Assembly: GCA_009377525.1 (NCBI GenBank) | Contig: WHTW01000004.1 | Location: forward strand, 1 to 64,000 | Reading direction: 5' to 3' | DNA from: Rhodospirillales bacterium | Lineage (GTDB): Bacteria > Pseudomonadota > Alphaproteobacteria > Reyranellales > Reyranellaceae | DNA length: 64,000 nt | In this document: in pieces, positions 55,797 to 64,000 of the stretch | How positions within the stretch are numbered: position 1 is the stretch's first letter | Layout of the letters: each line of letters begins with the position of its first letter | The notes under the pieces: model-generated | What the model was told of the DNA's origin: nothing | Seen by the model: the letters and a program-made list of their open reading frames with translations, nothing else | The model's database searches: none | Program-made: the position numbers and the translations under genes

Positions 55797-57413
55797 ATGC
55801 CGATCATCGAAAGCCAGGTCGACCGCAACGGCGACGACTACAAGAAGAACCGCGAGAAAATGCTCGCCGCCGTCGCCGAGTTCCGCGCCGCCGAGGCGAG
55901 CGTGCAGGCGACGTCGGAGAAGTCGCGGGACCGCTTCGCCAAGCGCAAGCAGCTCATGCCGCGCGAGCGCATTGCCCTGCTGCTCGACCGCGGCGCGCCG
56001 TTCCTCGAGTTGATGCCGCTCGCGGGCTATCGCATGCACGACGACAAGGACGGTTCCAGCGCGGGCGGTGGCTCGGTCGCAGGCATCGGCTACGTCGAGG
56101 GCGTGCGCTGCGTCGTGACGGCCTCGAACAGCGCCATCAAGGGGGGCACGGTGGCGCCGTCGGGCCAGCGCAAGGGCCAGCGCGTCCAGCACGTCGTCAT
56201 GGAGAACAAGCTGCCGGTCGTGAACCTGGTCGAATCGGGCGGCGCCAACCTTCTCTATCAGGCCGAGATTTTCGTGCCGGGCGGCCGCGGCTTCGCCAAC
56301 CAGGCTCGCATGTCGGCCCGCGGCATTCCGCAGGTCACCGTGGTGCACGGCTCGTCGACCGCGGGCGGCGCCTATCTGCCGGGTCTCTCGGACTACGTCA
56401 TCATGGTGCGCAACCAGGCCAAGGTATTCTTGGCCGGCCCGCCGCTTCTCAAGGCCGCGACAGGCGAGATCGCGACGGACGAGGAGCTGGGCGGGGCCGA
56501 GATGCACGCCACCGTCTCGGGCGTTGCCGAATGGATGGCCGAGAACGATGCCGACGCGCTGCGGATGGCGCGCGAGGTCATCGCCAAGTGGCACTGGAAC
56601 GACAAGCTGCCGCCGCGCACGCAAAGGCCGTTCAAGGAGCCGCTGTACGACATCGACGAGCTCGCCGGTGTCGTGCCGCCCTCGCACAAGGATCCCTACG
56701 ACGTGCGCGAGGTGATCGCCCGCCTGGTCGACGGCTCGGACTTCCTCGAGTTCAAGGGCCTCTACGACCAGCAGACGATCTGCGGCTGGGCCGAAATCGA
56801 GGGCGAGCCGGTGGCCTTCATCGGCAACAACGGGCCCATCACGACCAAGGGCTCCGTGAAAGCCGCGCAGTTCATCCAGCTCTGCTGCCAGCAGGGCACG
56901 CCCATCGTCTACCTGCAGAACACGACGGGCTACATGGTCGGCACCGAGGCCGAGCGCGGCGGCATCGTCAAGCACGGCTCGAAGATGATCCAGGCGGTGG
57001 CCAACGCCACGGTGCCGCAGATCACCATCGTGATCGGTGGATCCTTCGGCGCCGGCAACTACGGCATGTGCGGCCGCGCCTACGATCCCCGCTTCATCTT
57101 CGCCTGGCCCAACAGCCGCACCGCCGTCATGGGCGGCGAGCAGGCGGCCGGCGTGATGAAGACCGTGACCGAGCAGAAGTTTTTGCGCGAGGGCAAGGAG
57201 CCGCCGCAGGCCGAGATCGACAAGATGTACAAGGGCATCGTCGCCCAGTTCGAGCGCGAATCGACGGCGCTCTACGGTACGGCGCATCTGTGGGACGACG
57301 GCATCATCGATCCGCGCGACACGCGCCGCATCCTGGCCTTCACACTCTCGATCGCCCGCGAATCGATCGTGCGGCCGCTCAATCCCATCACCTTCGGCGT
57401 CGCAAGGATGTAA
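55797..57413 (+). CDS. atuC: Acyl-CoA carboxylase beta subunit, geranyl-CoA carboxylase-like
   Basis: A 538-residue carboxyltransferase of the biotin-dependent acyl-CoA carboxylase family. In the acyl-CoA site the sequence reads AEIFVPGGRGFANQARMSARGIPQ, where methylcrotonyl-CoA carboxylases usually have a bulky Phe; the smaller side is a recognised geranyl-CoA carboxylase trait. Also NSRTAVMGGEQAAGVM (biotin face). It is thought to carboxylate the terminal CH3 of a geranyl- or citronellyl-type CoA. The atuC symbol is tentative. Starts five bases after the SDR stop. Confidence 0.8.
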   Translation: MPIIESQVDRNGDDYKKNREKMLAAVAEFRAAEASVQATSEKSRDRFAKRKQLMPRERIALLLDRGAPFLELMPLAGYRMHDDKDGSSAGGGSVAGIGYVEGVRCVVTASNSAIKGGTVAPSGQRKGQRVQHVVMENKLPVVNLVESGGANLLYQAEIFVPGGRGFANQARMSARGIPQVTVVHGSSTAGGAYLPGLSDYVIMVRNQAKVFLAGPPLLKAATGEIATDEELGGAEMHATVSGVAEWMAENDADALRMAREVIAKWHWNDKLPPRTQRPFKEPLYDIDELAGVVPPSHKDPYDVREVIARLVDGSDFLEFKGLYDQQTICGWAEIEGEPVAFIGNNGPITTKGSVKAAQFIQLCCQQGTPIVYLQNTTGYMVGTEAERGGIVKHGSKMIQAVANATVPQITIVIGGSFGAGNYGMCGRAYDPRFIFAWPNSRTAVMGGEQAAGVMKTVTEQKFLREGKEPPQAEIDKMYKGIVAQFERESTALYGTAHLWDDGIIDPRDTRRILAFTLSIARESIVRPLNPITFGVARM

Positions 57414-57416
57414 GAG

Positions 57417-58577
<1,161 letters not shown>

Positions 58578-58581
58578 ATAC

Positions 58582-58642
58582 CGGAGCGCGGACCTCCAGG
58601 TCCGCTCATACGATGCGGACCTGGAGGTCCGCGCTCCGAAGA
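58582..58642. repeat. REP-like palindrome, version B, between tandem paralogues
   Basis: GGAGCGCGGACCTCCAGGTC and its inverse ending GGTCCGCGCTCCGAAGA. Lies within an operon, between two ~75 percent similar dehydrogenase genes, and may lower or divide expression of the downstream genes. Confidence 0.85.
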
Positions 58643-58652
58643 GGAGAACAAC

Positions 58653-59813
58653 GTGCAATTCACCCCTGAACACGCCGAGATCCGCCGGACGCTGCGCGCC
58701 ATCATCGACAAGGACATCAATCCGCACGTCGACAAATGGGAAGACGACGGCATCTTCCCCGCCCACGAGGTCTTCAAGAAGCTGGGCGATGCCGGGCTCT
58801 TGGGCATCAACAAGCCCGTCGAATACGGCGGCATGGGCCTTGACTACTCCTACGCCATGGTGATGGCCGAGGAGCTGGGCCACATCAATTGCGGCTCGGT
58901 GCCCATGGCGATCGGTGTGCAGACCGACATGGCCACACCGGCCCTCGCCCGCTACGGCAGCGACGACCTGCGCAAGGAATTCCTGGCGCCCTCCATTGCC
59001 GGCGACTACGTCGCCTGCCTCGGCGTGTCCGAGGTCGGCGCCGGCTCCGACGTCGCCTCGCTCAAGACCACGGCTAAAAGGATCGGCGGCGACTGGGTCA
59101 TCAACGGCGGCAAGATGTGGACCACCAACGGCACCCAGGCCGACTGGATGTGCCTTTTGGCCAACACAGGCGAGGGTCCGGTCCACAAGAACAAGTCGCT
59201 GATCGTGATCCCGATGAAGACCAAGGGCGTGCAGGTCGTGAAGAAGCTCGACAAGCTCGGCATGCGGAGCTCCGACACCGCCCAGATCTTCTTCGACGAG
59301 GTGAAGGTGCCGGTGCGCAACACCATCGGCCAGGAAGGCATGGGCTTCGTCTACCAGATGCAGCAGTTCCAGGAGGAGCGGCTGTGGGGCGCCATCTCGG
59401 CCGTGGTCGGCATGGAGAGGTTGATCGACCAAACTGTGGAGTACACGCGCGGGCGCAAGGTGTTCGGCCGACCCCTGCTCGACAACCAGGTGATCCATTT
59501 CAAGCTGGCCGAGTTCCGCACCGAGGTCGAATTGGTGCGCTCGCTCTGCTATCGCGCCTGCGAAGAGTACCTCGACGGTACCGACGTCACCATGCTGGCC
59601 TCGATGGCCAAGCTGAAGGCGGGCCGCATGCTGCGCCTGGTGACCGACGGCTGCCTGCAATACTGGGGCGGCGCGGGTTACCTCTGGGAATCGCCGACCG
59701 CCCGCTCGTTCCGCGATTCGCGCCTGGCCTCGATCGGCGGTGGCGCCGACGAGGTCATGCTGCAGATCATTTCCAAGCTCATGGGCACGCTGCCGCGTCT
59801 GGAGAACCGCTGA
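58653..59813 (+). CDS. Acyl-CoA dehydrogenase (tandem copy 2)
   Basis: A 386-residue paralogue of the gene just upstream, keeping CLGVSEVGAGSDVASLKTTA, KMWTTNGTQADW, and SIGGGADEVM. The tandem pair suggests division of labour between two acyl-CoA substrates or steps in the same pathway. GTG at 58653 with GAGGAG upstream (outside the REP). The next gene begins at its stop codon. Confidence 0.88.
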   Translation: MQFTPEHAEIRRTLRAIIDKDINPHVDKWEDDGIFPAHEVFKKLGDAGLLGINKPVEYGGMGLDYSYAMVMAEELGHINCGSVPMAIGVQTDMATPALARYGSDDLRKEFLAPSIAGDYVACLGVSEVGAGSDVASLKTTAKRIGGDWVINGGKMWTTNGTQADWMCLLANTGEGPVHKNKSLIVIPMKTKGVQVVKKLDKLGMRSSDTAQIFFDEVKVPVRNTIGQEGMGFVYQMQQFQEERLWGAISAVVGMERLIDQTVEYTRGRKVFGRPLLDNQVIHFKLAEFRTEVELVRSLCYRACEEYLDGTDVTMLASMAKLKAGRMLRLVTDGCLQYWGGAGYLWESPTARSFRDSRLASIGGGADEVMLQIISKLMGTLPRLENR

Positions 59814-59824
59814 TGGGGGACGTC

Positions 59825-60640
59825 ATGACCGAGTTCGCGTCCAAGTACGAGACCCTGCTGCTGCGCCGCGAGCGCTCGCGCCTGCACGTCACGCTCAATC
59901 GCCCGCAGGTCAAGAACGCCCTGAACCCGACCCTGATCGGCGAATTGCGCACGGTGTTCCAGAACCTGCACGACCGGCGCGACATCAAGGTCGTGATCCT
60001 GCGCGGCGCCGGCGGCACCTTCTGCGCCGGCGCCGACCTCAAGAACATGGAGCAGAGCTTCATCGAGAAGCGGCTCGGCGAGCGGGACCCGATCGCGCTC
60101 AACAACCGCGAATACGGCGCCTTCCTCGAGATGGTGAACACCACGCCACAAGTGGTCGTCGCCGCCGTCGAGGGCTACGCCATCGCCGGCGGCTTCGGCC
60201 TGCTCTGTGTCTCCGACGTGGCGATCTGCACCGAGGACGCGGGCTTTGCCATGAGCGAGACCGCGATCGGCATCGTGCCGGCCCAGATCGCGCCCTTCGT
60301 CGCGGCCCGCATCGGCGTACCGCAGACGCGGCATCTCGCGCTCACCGCCGCCCGCTTCAAGGGACCCGAGGCACTTCGGCTTGGCATCGTGCATCACCTG
60401 GTGAAGGACTCCGCCGCTCTCGATGCCAGGCTGGAAGAGATGCTGAAGCAGATCGACCGCTGCGCGCCGCTCGCCAATGCCTTGACCAAGGCCGTGGTGA
60501 TGAAGGTGGGCAGCGAACCGCTGTCCTCGGTGCTTGACTTCGCCGCGGATCGGTTCGCCGAGGCGCGGCGCAGTCCCGAGGCCGCCGAAGGCCTGCGCGC
60601 CTTCGCCGAGAAGAGGCAACCGAAATGGGTGACCGAATGA
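59825..60640 (+). CDS. Enoyl-CoA hydratase family protein, isohexenylglutaconyl-CoA hydratase-like
   Basis: A 271-residue crotonase: oxyanion region CAGADLKNM, IAGGFGLLCVSD (the first catalytic Glu is Gly) and SETAIGIVPAQIAPFVAARIG (second Glu retained). That pattern (SE..IG.VPAxI) is typical of methylglutaconyl- or isohexenylglutaconyl-CoA hydratases of the leucine and acyclic terpene pathways (AtuE-like). Start at ATG 59825 with GGGGGA upstream; ATG 59813 is an alternative. Confidence 0.82.
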   Translation: MTEFASKYETLLLRRERSRLHVTLNRPQVKNALNPTLIGELRTVFQNLHDRRDIKVVILRGAGGTFCAGADLKNMEQSFIEKRLGERDPIALNNREYGAFLEMVNTTPQVVVAAVEGYAIAGGFGLLCVSDVAICTEDAGFAMSETAIGIVPAQIAPFVAARIGVPQTRHLALTAARFKGPEALRLGIVHHLVKDSAALDARLEEMLKQIDRCAPLANALTKAVVMKVGSEPLSSVLDFAADRFAEARRSPEAAEGLRAFAEKRQPKWVTE

Positions 60641-61098
60641 TCGCCATCGCAGCACTCGACCTGCCGGCCCGTCGGGGAACAGACTATCCCGCGCCGCACG
60701 ACGCGCCCTGCCGCAACCGTATCCGCCGCGCGCTGGGCGATCCCTTCGGACTGTCGCAGTTCGGCGTCAACATGCTCGACCTGCCGCCGGGCACGTGGTC
60801 CTCGCAGCGGCATTGGCACGAGCAGCAGGACGAGTTCGTCTACGTGCTCGAGGGCGAGGTCGCGCTGGTGACCGACGAAGGCGAGACGGTGCTGCGGCCG
60901 GGCATGACGGCGGGCTTCCGCGCCGGCACGGGCAACGGCCATCATCTCGTCAATCGTTCGGACAAGACCGCGCGCGTGCTCGAAGTCGGCACGCGCACGA
61001 CTGAAGAGGTCGCGTACTATTCCGACATCGACATGATGGTGCGCGAGAATGCTGACGGCTGGGGCTATTTCACCAAGGACGGACGGCCGCTGAAATGA
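60625..61098 (+). CDS. Cupin-domain protein
   Basis: A 157-residue cupin with HWHEQQDEFVYVLEGEVALV (His-x-His ... Glu) and a second motif near GTGNGHHLVNRS. It may be a small-molecule binding or oxygenase-type enzyme; role in this operon unknown. It overlaps the hydratase gene by 16 bases and the biotin carboxylase gene by four, so it is clearly co-transcribed. ATG 60637 would be an ATGA-overlap alternative. Confidence 0.82.
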   Translation: MGDRMIAIAALDLPARRGTDYPAPHDAPCRNRIRRALGDPFGLSQFGVNMLDLPPGTWSSQRHWHEQQDEFVYVLEGEVALVTDEGETVLRPGMTAGFRAGTGNGHHLVNRSDKTARVLEVGTRTTEEVAYYSDIDMMVRENADGWGYFTKDGRPLK

Positions 61099-62951
61099 GC
61101 TTTGCCAAGGTCCTGGTCGCCAATCGCGGCGAGATCGCCTGGCGGGTGATGCGCACGGCCAAGGCGATGGGCTATCGCACCGTCGCGGTCTACTCGGATG
61201 CCGACAGGGACGCCCCGCACGTCGCCTTCGCCGACGAGGCGGTGCGCATCGGCCCCTCGCCGGTCGGCGAGAGCTATCTCAGCATCGACCGCATCCTGGA
61301 GGCCGCGCACAAGTCGGGCGCCGACGCCGTGCATCCCGGTTACGGCCTCCTGTCGGAGAACGAGGCCTTCGCTGCCGCCTGCGAGAAGGCAGGCCTGGTC
61401 TTCATCGGCCCGCCGCCCGCGGCGATCGCCGCCATGGGCAACAAGGCCGCCGCCAAGCGGTGCATGATCGATGCCGGAGTCCCTTGCGTGCCGGGTTATC
61501 AGGGCGCCGACCAGAGCGACGCCAACCTCGAGAGGGAAGCGCGAAAGATCGGCCTGCCGGTCATGGTCAAGGCAGCGGCCGGCGGTGGCGGGCGCGGCAT
61601 GCGACTGGTCGACCGCGAGGCCGATCTTCTGGAGGCGATCCGCACGGCGCGGACAGAGGCCGAAAGCGCCTTCGGCTCGGGCGAGCTGATCCTCGAAAAG
61701 GCCGTGGTCGACGCGCGACACGTCGAAATCCAGATCTTCGCCGACGCCTATGGCAACGTCATCCATCTCGGCGAGCGCGACTGCTCGGTGCAGCGCCGCC
61801 ACCAGAAGGTGATCGAAGAGGCGCCCTCGCCCGCCGTGACTGCCGACCTGCGCCGGCGCATGGGCGCCGCCGCGGTCGCCGCGGCCCGTGCCATCGGCTA
61901 TCGCGGGGCCGGCACCGTCGAGTTCCTGCTGGGCGCCGACGGCGCCTTCTATTTCCTGGAGATGAACACCCGCCTGCAGGTCGAGCATCCGGTGACCGAG
62001 GCGATCACCGGCCAGGATCTCGTGGCCTGGCAGCTCAAGGTGGCGACGGGCGAAAAGCTGCCGCTCACCCAGGAGCAGGTGGCCTTCGACGGCCATGCGA
62101 TCGAAGTCAGGCTCTACGCCGAGGACGCCTATGCCGGCTTCCTGCCGCAGACCGGCCGCATCGACGTCTGGCGTCCGACGACGGGGCCGGGCGTGCGCAT
62201 CGACCACGGCATGAGGGACGGGCTTCTAATCTCGCCCTTCTACGACCCCATGATCGCCAAGGTGATCGCCCACGGCGCCACGCGCGAGGAAGCGCGCTCG
62301 CGGCTGGTGCGCGCCCTGCACGAGACCGTGGTGCTCGGCCCGACCACCAACCGGCATTTCCTGATCCGCCTGCTGGAGCATCCTGAGTTCGCCGACGGAA
62401 AGGCGACCACCGCTTTCCTCGGCAAGCACGCGTTCGCCGCACCCGCCGTCAGCGATGCGCATTGGCAGCTCGCAGCCGAATTGCTGTGGCGCCAATCGGC
62501 TGCGCGCTATCCCGCGGCGCTGCGCGGCTGGCGCAATTCCAATCCCGAGGCGACGCCGATAAGGCTCGCGGTCGGCAGCAGCGAACGCCTGCTGCACGTG
62601 ACGGCGCCCAATGGCATCGACGAGCATGTGCCGTTCCACATCGACGGCGACGACGTCATCGTCGACCTCGATGCGCTGACCGTGCGCTTCACCGACAAGA
62701 CCTATGCCCCGCCCGCCGCCGCGGCGGCCGGCAGCGACGGCAAGCTGCGTGCGCCGATGGATGGCCGCATCGTCGCCATCAAGGTGGCGGCCGGCGACAG
62801 CGTCAGCAAAGGCCAGACCCTGATCGTGCTCGAAGCCATGAAGATACAGCACCAGCTCAAGGCGGCAACCGACGCCAAGGTCGAGTCGGTGGCGGTCAAG
62901 GAAGGCCAGCAAGTGTCCAACCGCGCGATCCTCGTCACGATGGCGGCCTAA
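61095..62951 (+). CDS. atuF: Acyl-CoA carboxylase alpha subunit (biotin carboxylase and BCCP)
   Basis: A 618-residue biotin carboxylase. It has ANRGEIAWRVMRTAK, an ATP-grasp domain with AAAGGGGRGMRLV, EIQIFAD and CSVQRRHQK, the LEMNTRLQVEHPVTEAITG loop, and a C-terminal BCCP domain with the biotinylated lysine in EAMKIQHQ (about residue 583; AMKI instead of AMKM). It pairs with the beta subunit at 55797. The atuF symbol is tentative because the alpha subunits of leucine and terpene pathways are very similar. Confidence 0.88.
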   Translation: MSFAKVLVANRGEIAWRVMRTAKAMGYRTVAVYSDADRDAPHVAFADEAVRIGPSPVGESYLSIDRILEAAHKSGADAVHPGYGLLSENEAFAAACEKAGLVFIGPPPAAIAAMGNKAAAKRCMIDAGVPCVPGYQGADQSDANLEREARKIGLPVMVKAAAGGGGRGMRLVDREADLLEAIRTARTEAESAFGSGELILEKAVVDARHVEIQIFADAYGNVIHLGERDCSVQRRHQKVIEEAPSPAVTADLRRRMGAAAVAAARAIGYRGAGTVEFLLGADGAFYFLEMNTRLQVEHPVTEAITGQDLVAWQLKVATGEKLPLTQEQVAFDGHAIEVRLYAEDAYAGFLPQTGRIDVWRPTTGPGVRIDHGMRDGLLISPFYDPMIAKVIAHGATREEARSRLVRALHETVVLGPTTNRHFLIRLLEHPEFADGKATTAFLGKHAFAAPAVSDAHWQLAAELLWRQSAARYPAALRGWRNSNPEATPIRLAVGSSERLLHVTAPNGIDEHVPFHIDGDDVIVDLDALTVRFTDKTYAPPAAAAAGSDGKLRAPMDGRIVAIKVAAGDSVSKGQTLIVLEAMKIQHQLKAATDAKVESVAVKEGQQVSNRAILVTMAA

Positions 62952-62969
62952 TGTTTCGACCCGGTAAGC

Positions 62970-63752
62970 ATGCCGCTGCACATTGAGAAGGTCAGCCACA
63001 GCTACGGCACCGTCGAGGCGCTGTCGGGCATCGAGCTCGACATCGCCGACGGCGAGACGGTCGCGCTGATCGGCCCGTCCGGCTGCGGCAAGTCGACCCT
63101 GCTCGGCATCGTCGGCGGCCTGCTCGAACCCACCGCCGGCCGCGTCACCCTCTCCGGCCCGGCGCCGTCGGACTCGCTCAATCCCTTCACCTACATCTTC
63201 CAGGATTTCGCCCTGCTGCCCTGGCGCAGCGTCGCCGACAATGTTGGCCTGGCGCTGGAGCATCGCGCGCTCAGCGCGGCCGAGCGGCGCGAGCGCATCG
63301 CCGCGGCGCTGGCGCTCACTGGCCTCGTTGAGTTCGCGTCCGCCTATCCCAAACAGCTTTCCGGCGGCATGCGCCAGCGCGTCGGCATCGCCCGCGCGCT
63401 GGTCGTGCGGCCGGCGGTGCTGCTGCTCGACGAGCCCTTGTCGGCCCTCGACGCCCAGACCCGCGAGCTGCTGATGGAGGACCTTTTGGCCATCTGGGCG
63501 CGCGAGAAGAGCACGCGCGTCTACGTCACCCACAATCTCGAGGAGGCTGCCCGCCTCGCCGACCGCGTCGTCGTGCTGTCGCGCCGTCCCGGCCGCATCC
63601 GCGAGATCGTGGCGATCGACGTGCCGGTCGCCGAGCGGGCGCGGGCCGAGCATGCCGGGCTGGTGTTCGAGGTGCACCAGCGCCTGTGGTCCCTGATCCG
63701 CGACGAGGCCGCCACGGCCGAGCGCGAGATCCAGCCCATTCGAAGCCTGTGA
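62970..63752 (+). CDS. ABC transporter ATP-binding protein, SsuB/TauB-like
   Basis: A 260-residue ATPase with Walker A GPSGCGKST (36-44), FQDFALLPWRSVADNV (Q-loop), signature LSGGMRQRVGIARAL and Walker B LLLDEP. That Q-loop pattern is typical of the nitrate/sulfonate/taurine uptake group. Starts 18 bases after the carboxylase. The permease and binding protein would be downstream, beyond the window. Confidence 0.88.
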   Translation: MPLHIEKVSHSYGTVEALSGIELDIADGETVALIGPSGCGKSTLLGIVGGLLEPTAGRVTLSGPAPSDSLNPFTYIFQDFALLPWRSVADNVGLALEHRALSAAERRERIAAALALTGLVEFASAYPKQLSGGMRQRVGIARALVVRPAVLLLDEPLSALDAQTRELLMEDLLAIWAREKSTRVYVTHNLEEAARLADRVVVLSRRPGRIREIVAIDVPVAERARAEHAGLVFEVHQRLWSLIRDEAATAEREIQPIRSL

Positions 63753-63842
63753 TCATCGCGAGGCGGGAGCCTGATCGCTTGACAAACATGGCGTGCCGTA
63801 CGGATGCTGTCTGCAACTGCCGGATGCCGGGGGGCGCTCCGC

Positions 63843-64000
63843 ATGGAATCCCTTGATGCACTGCTGTTGATGCGCATGGTCGAGCGCCTGCTCGGCCTGC
63901 TCGCCGGCGCGCTCTGCGTCGTGCTGGGCTATCGGCTGTTCATAAACCTCCCCGAGAAGACCGATTCCAGCGGCAAGGTCGTGCTGCCGGGTGGCGTCAG
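63843..64000 (+). CDS. Membrane protein, 5' fragment (truncated by window end)
   Basis: The first 52 codons of a gene cut by the window edge. MESLDALLLMRMVERLLGLL starts a hydrophobic helix (LLGLLAGALCVVLGYRLFI), then a hydrophilic NLPEKTDSSGKVVLPGG segment. No family assignment possible from the fragment. Confidence 0.6.
   Translation, partial: MESLDALLLMRMVERLLGLLAGALCVVLGYRLFINLPEKTDSSGKVVLPGGV

Noticed and set aside
63780-63810. Promoter with TTGACA before the truncated gene
   Set aside because: TTGACA is present but no good -10 box follows at 16-18 bases.

Overview
The window is GC-rich, gene-dense chromosomal DNA from an alphaproteobacterium. The main markers are a TrcR/DUF1013 cell-cycle regulator, a DUF1192 protein and a RIME-like palindromic repeat. 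A large, metabolically versatile soil or freshwater Rhodospirillales/Reyranella-like genome would fit, but genus-level placement is a guess. I see no rRNA, tRNA, CRISPR array, intact IS or phage. Nearly all genes are chromosomal housekeeping or catabolic genes.

Layout. 0.1-6.6 kb: APH/P-loop kinase fusion, pdxH, fabI, aroC, a small membrane protein and sppA. 6.7-12.2 kb: one tightly packed minus-strand operon (DUF1192, metY, alpha/beta hydrolase, SDR, DUF169, 2H phosphoesterase, anchored hydrolase). 12.2-16.1 kb: a quinone oxidoreductase facing a TRAP transporter (dctP-dctQ-dctM). 16.2-19.2 kb: TrcR, an OmpA-type porin with promoter and terminator, and a gene-poor stretch. 19.4-28.4 kb: CoA-ester metabolism (three enoyl-CoA hydratase/isomerase or acyl-CoA dehydrogenase genes, a CaiB/Frc CoA-transferase, a 2-hydroxyacyl-CoA lyase), a LiuR-like MerR regulator and two minimal OmpA proteins. 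28.6-42.2 kb: gamma carbonic anhydrase, VOC protein, two DUF2272 lipoproteins, GMC oxidoreductase, XRE regulator, MFS, GNAT, acyl-CoA ligase, gamma-glutamyltransferase-like protein, glycosidase-like protein and an outer-membrane protein. 42.5-46.1 kb: an exported HAD phosphatase, an arylsulfatase and its formylglycine-generating enzyme. 46.3-50.5 kb: a FecI-FecR-TonB receptor surface-signalling set behind a perfect Fur-box-like palindrome. 50.6-54.3 kb: accessory enzymes and a CGNR regulator with paired operators. 54.5-63 kb: an SCP2 gene and a seven-gene operon resembling acyclic terpene (citronellol/geraniol) catabolism. 63-64 kb: an ABC ATPase and a truncated membrane-protein gene.

How the parts connect. 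A 22-bp palindrome with core TTTACGTAAA lies upstream of the MerR regulator (25.4 kb). A near-identical site lies between the SCP2 gene and the terpene-like operon (54.9 kb), so the regulator probably controls both loci. A family of double-hairpin REP-like palindromes occurs at seven places, sometimes one inside another and sometimes abutting start codons. A separate RIME-like hairpin occurs twice with compensatory base changes. These mobile or structured repeats, and an 84-bp degenerate repeat at 1 and 18674, are the least explained part of the window.
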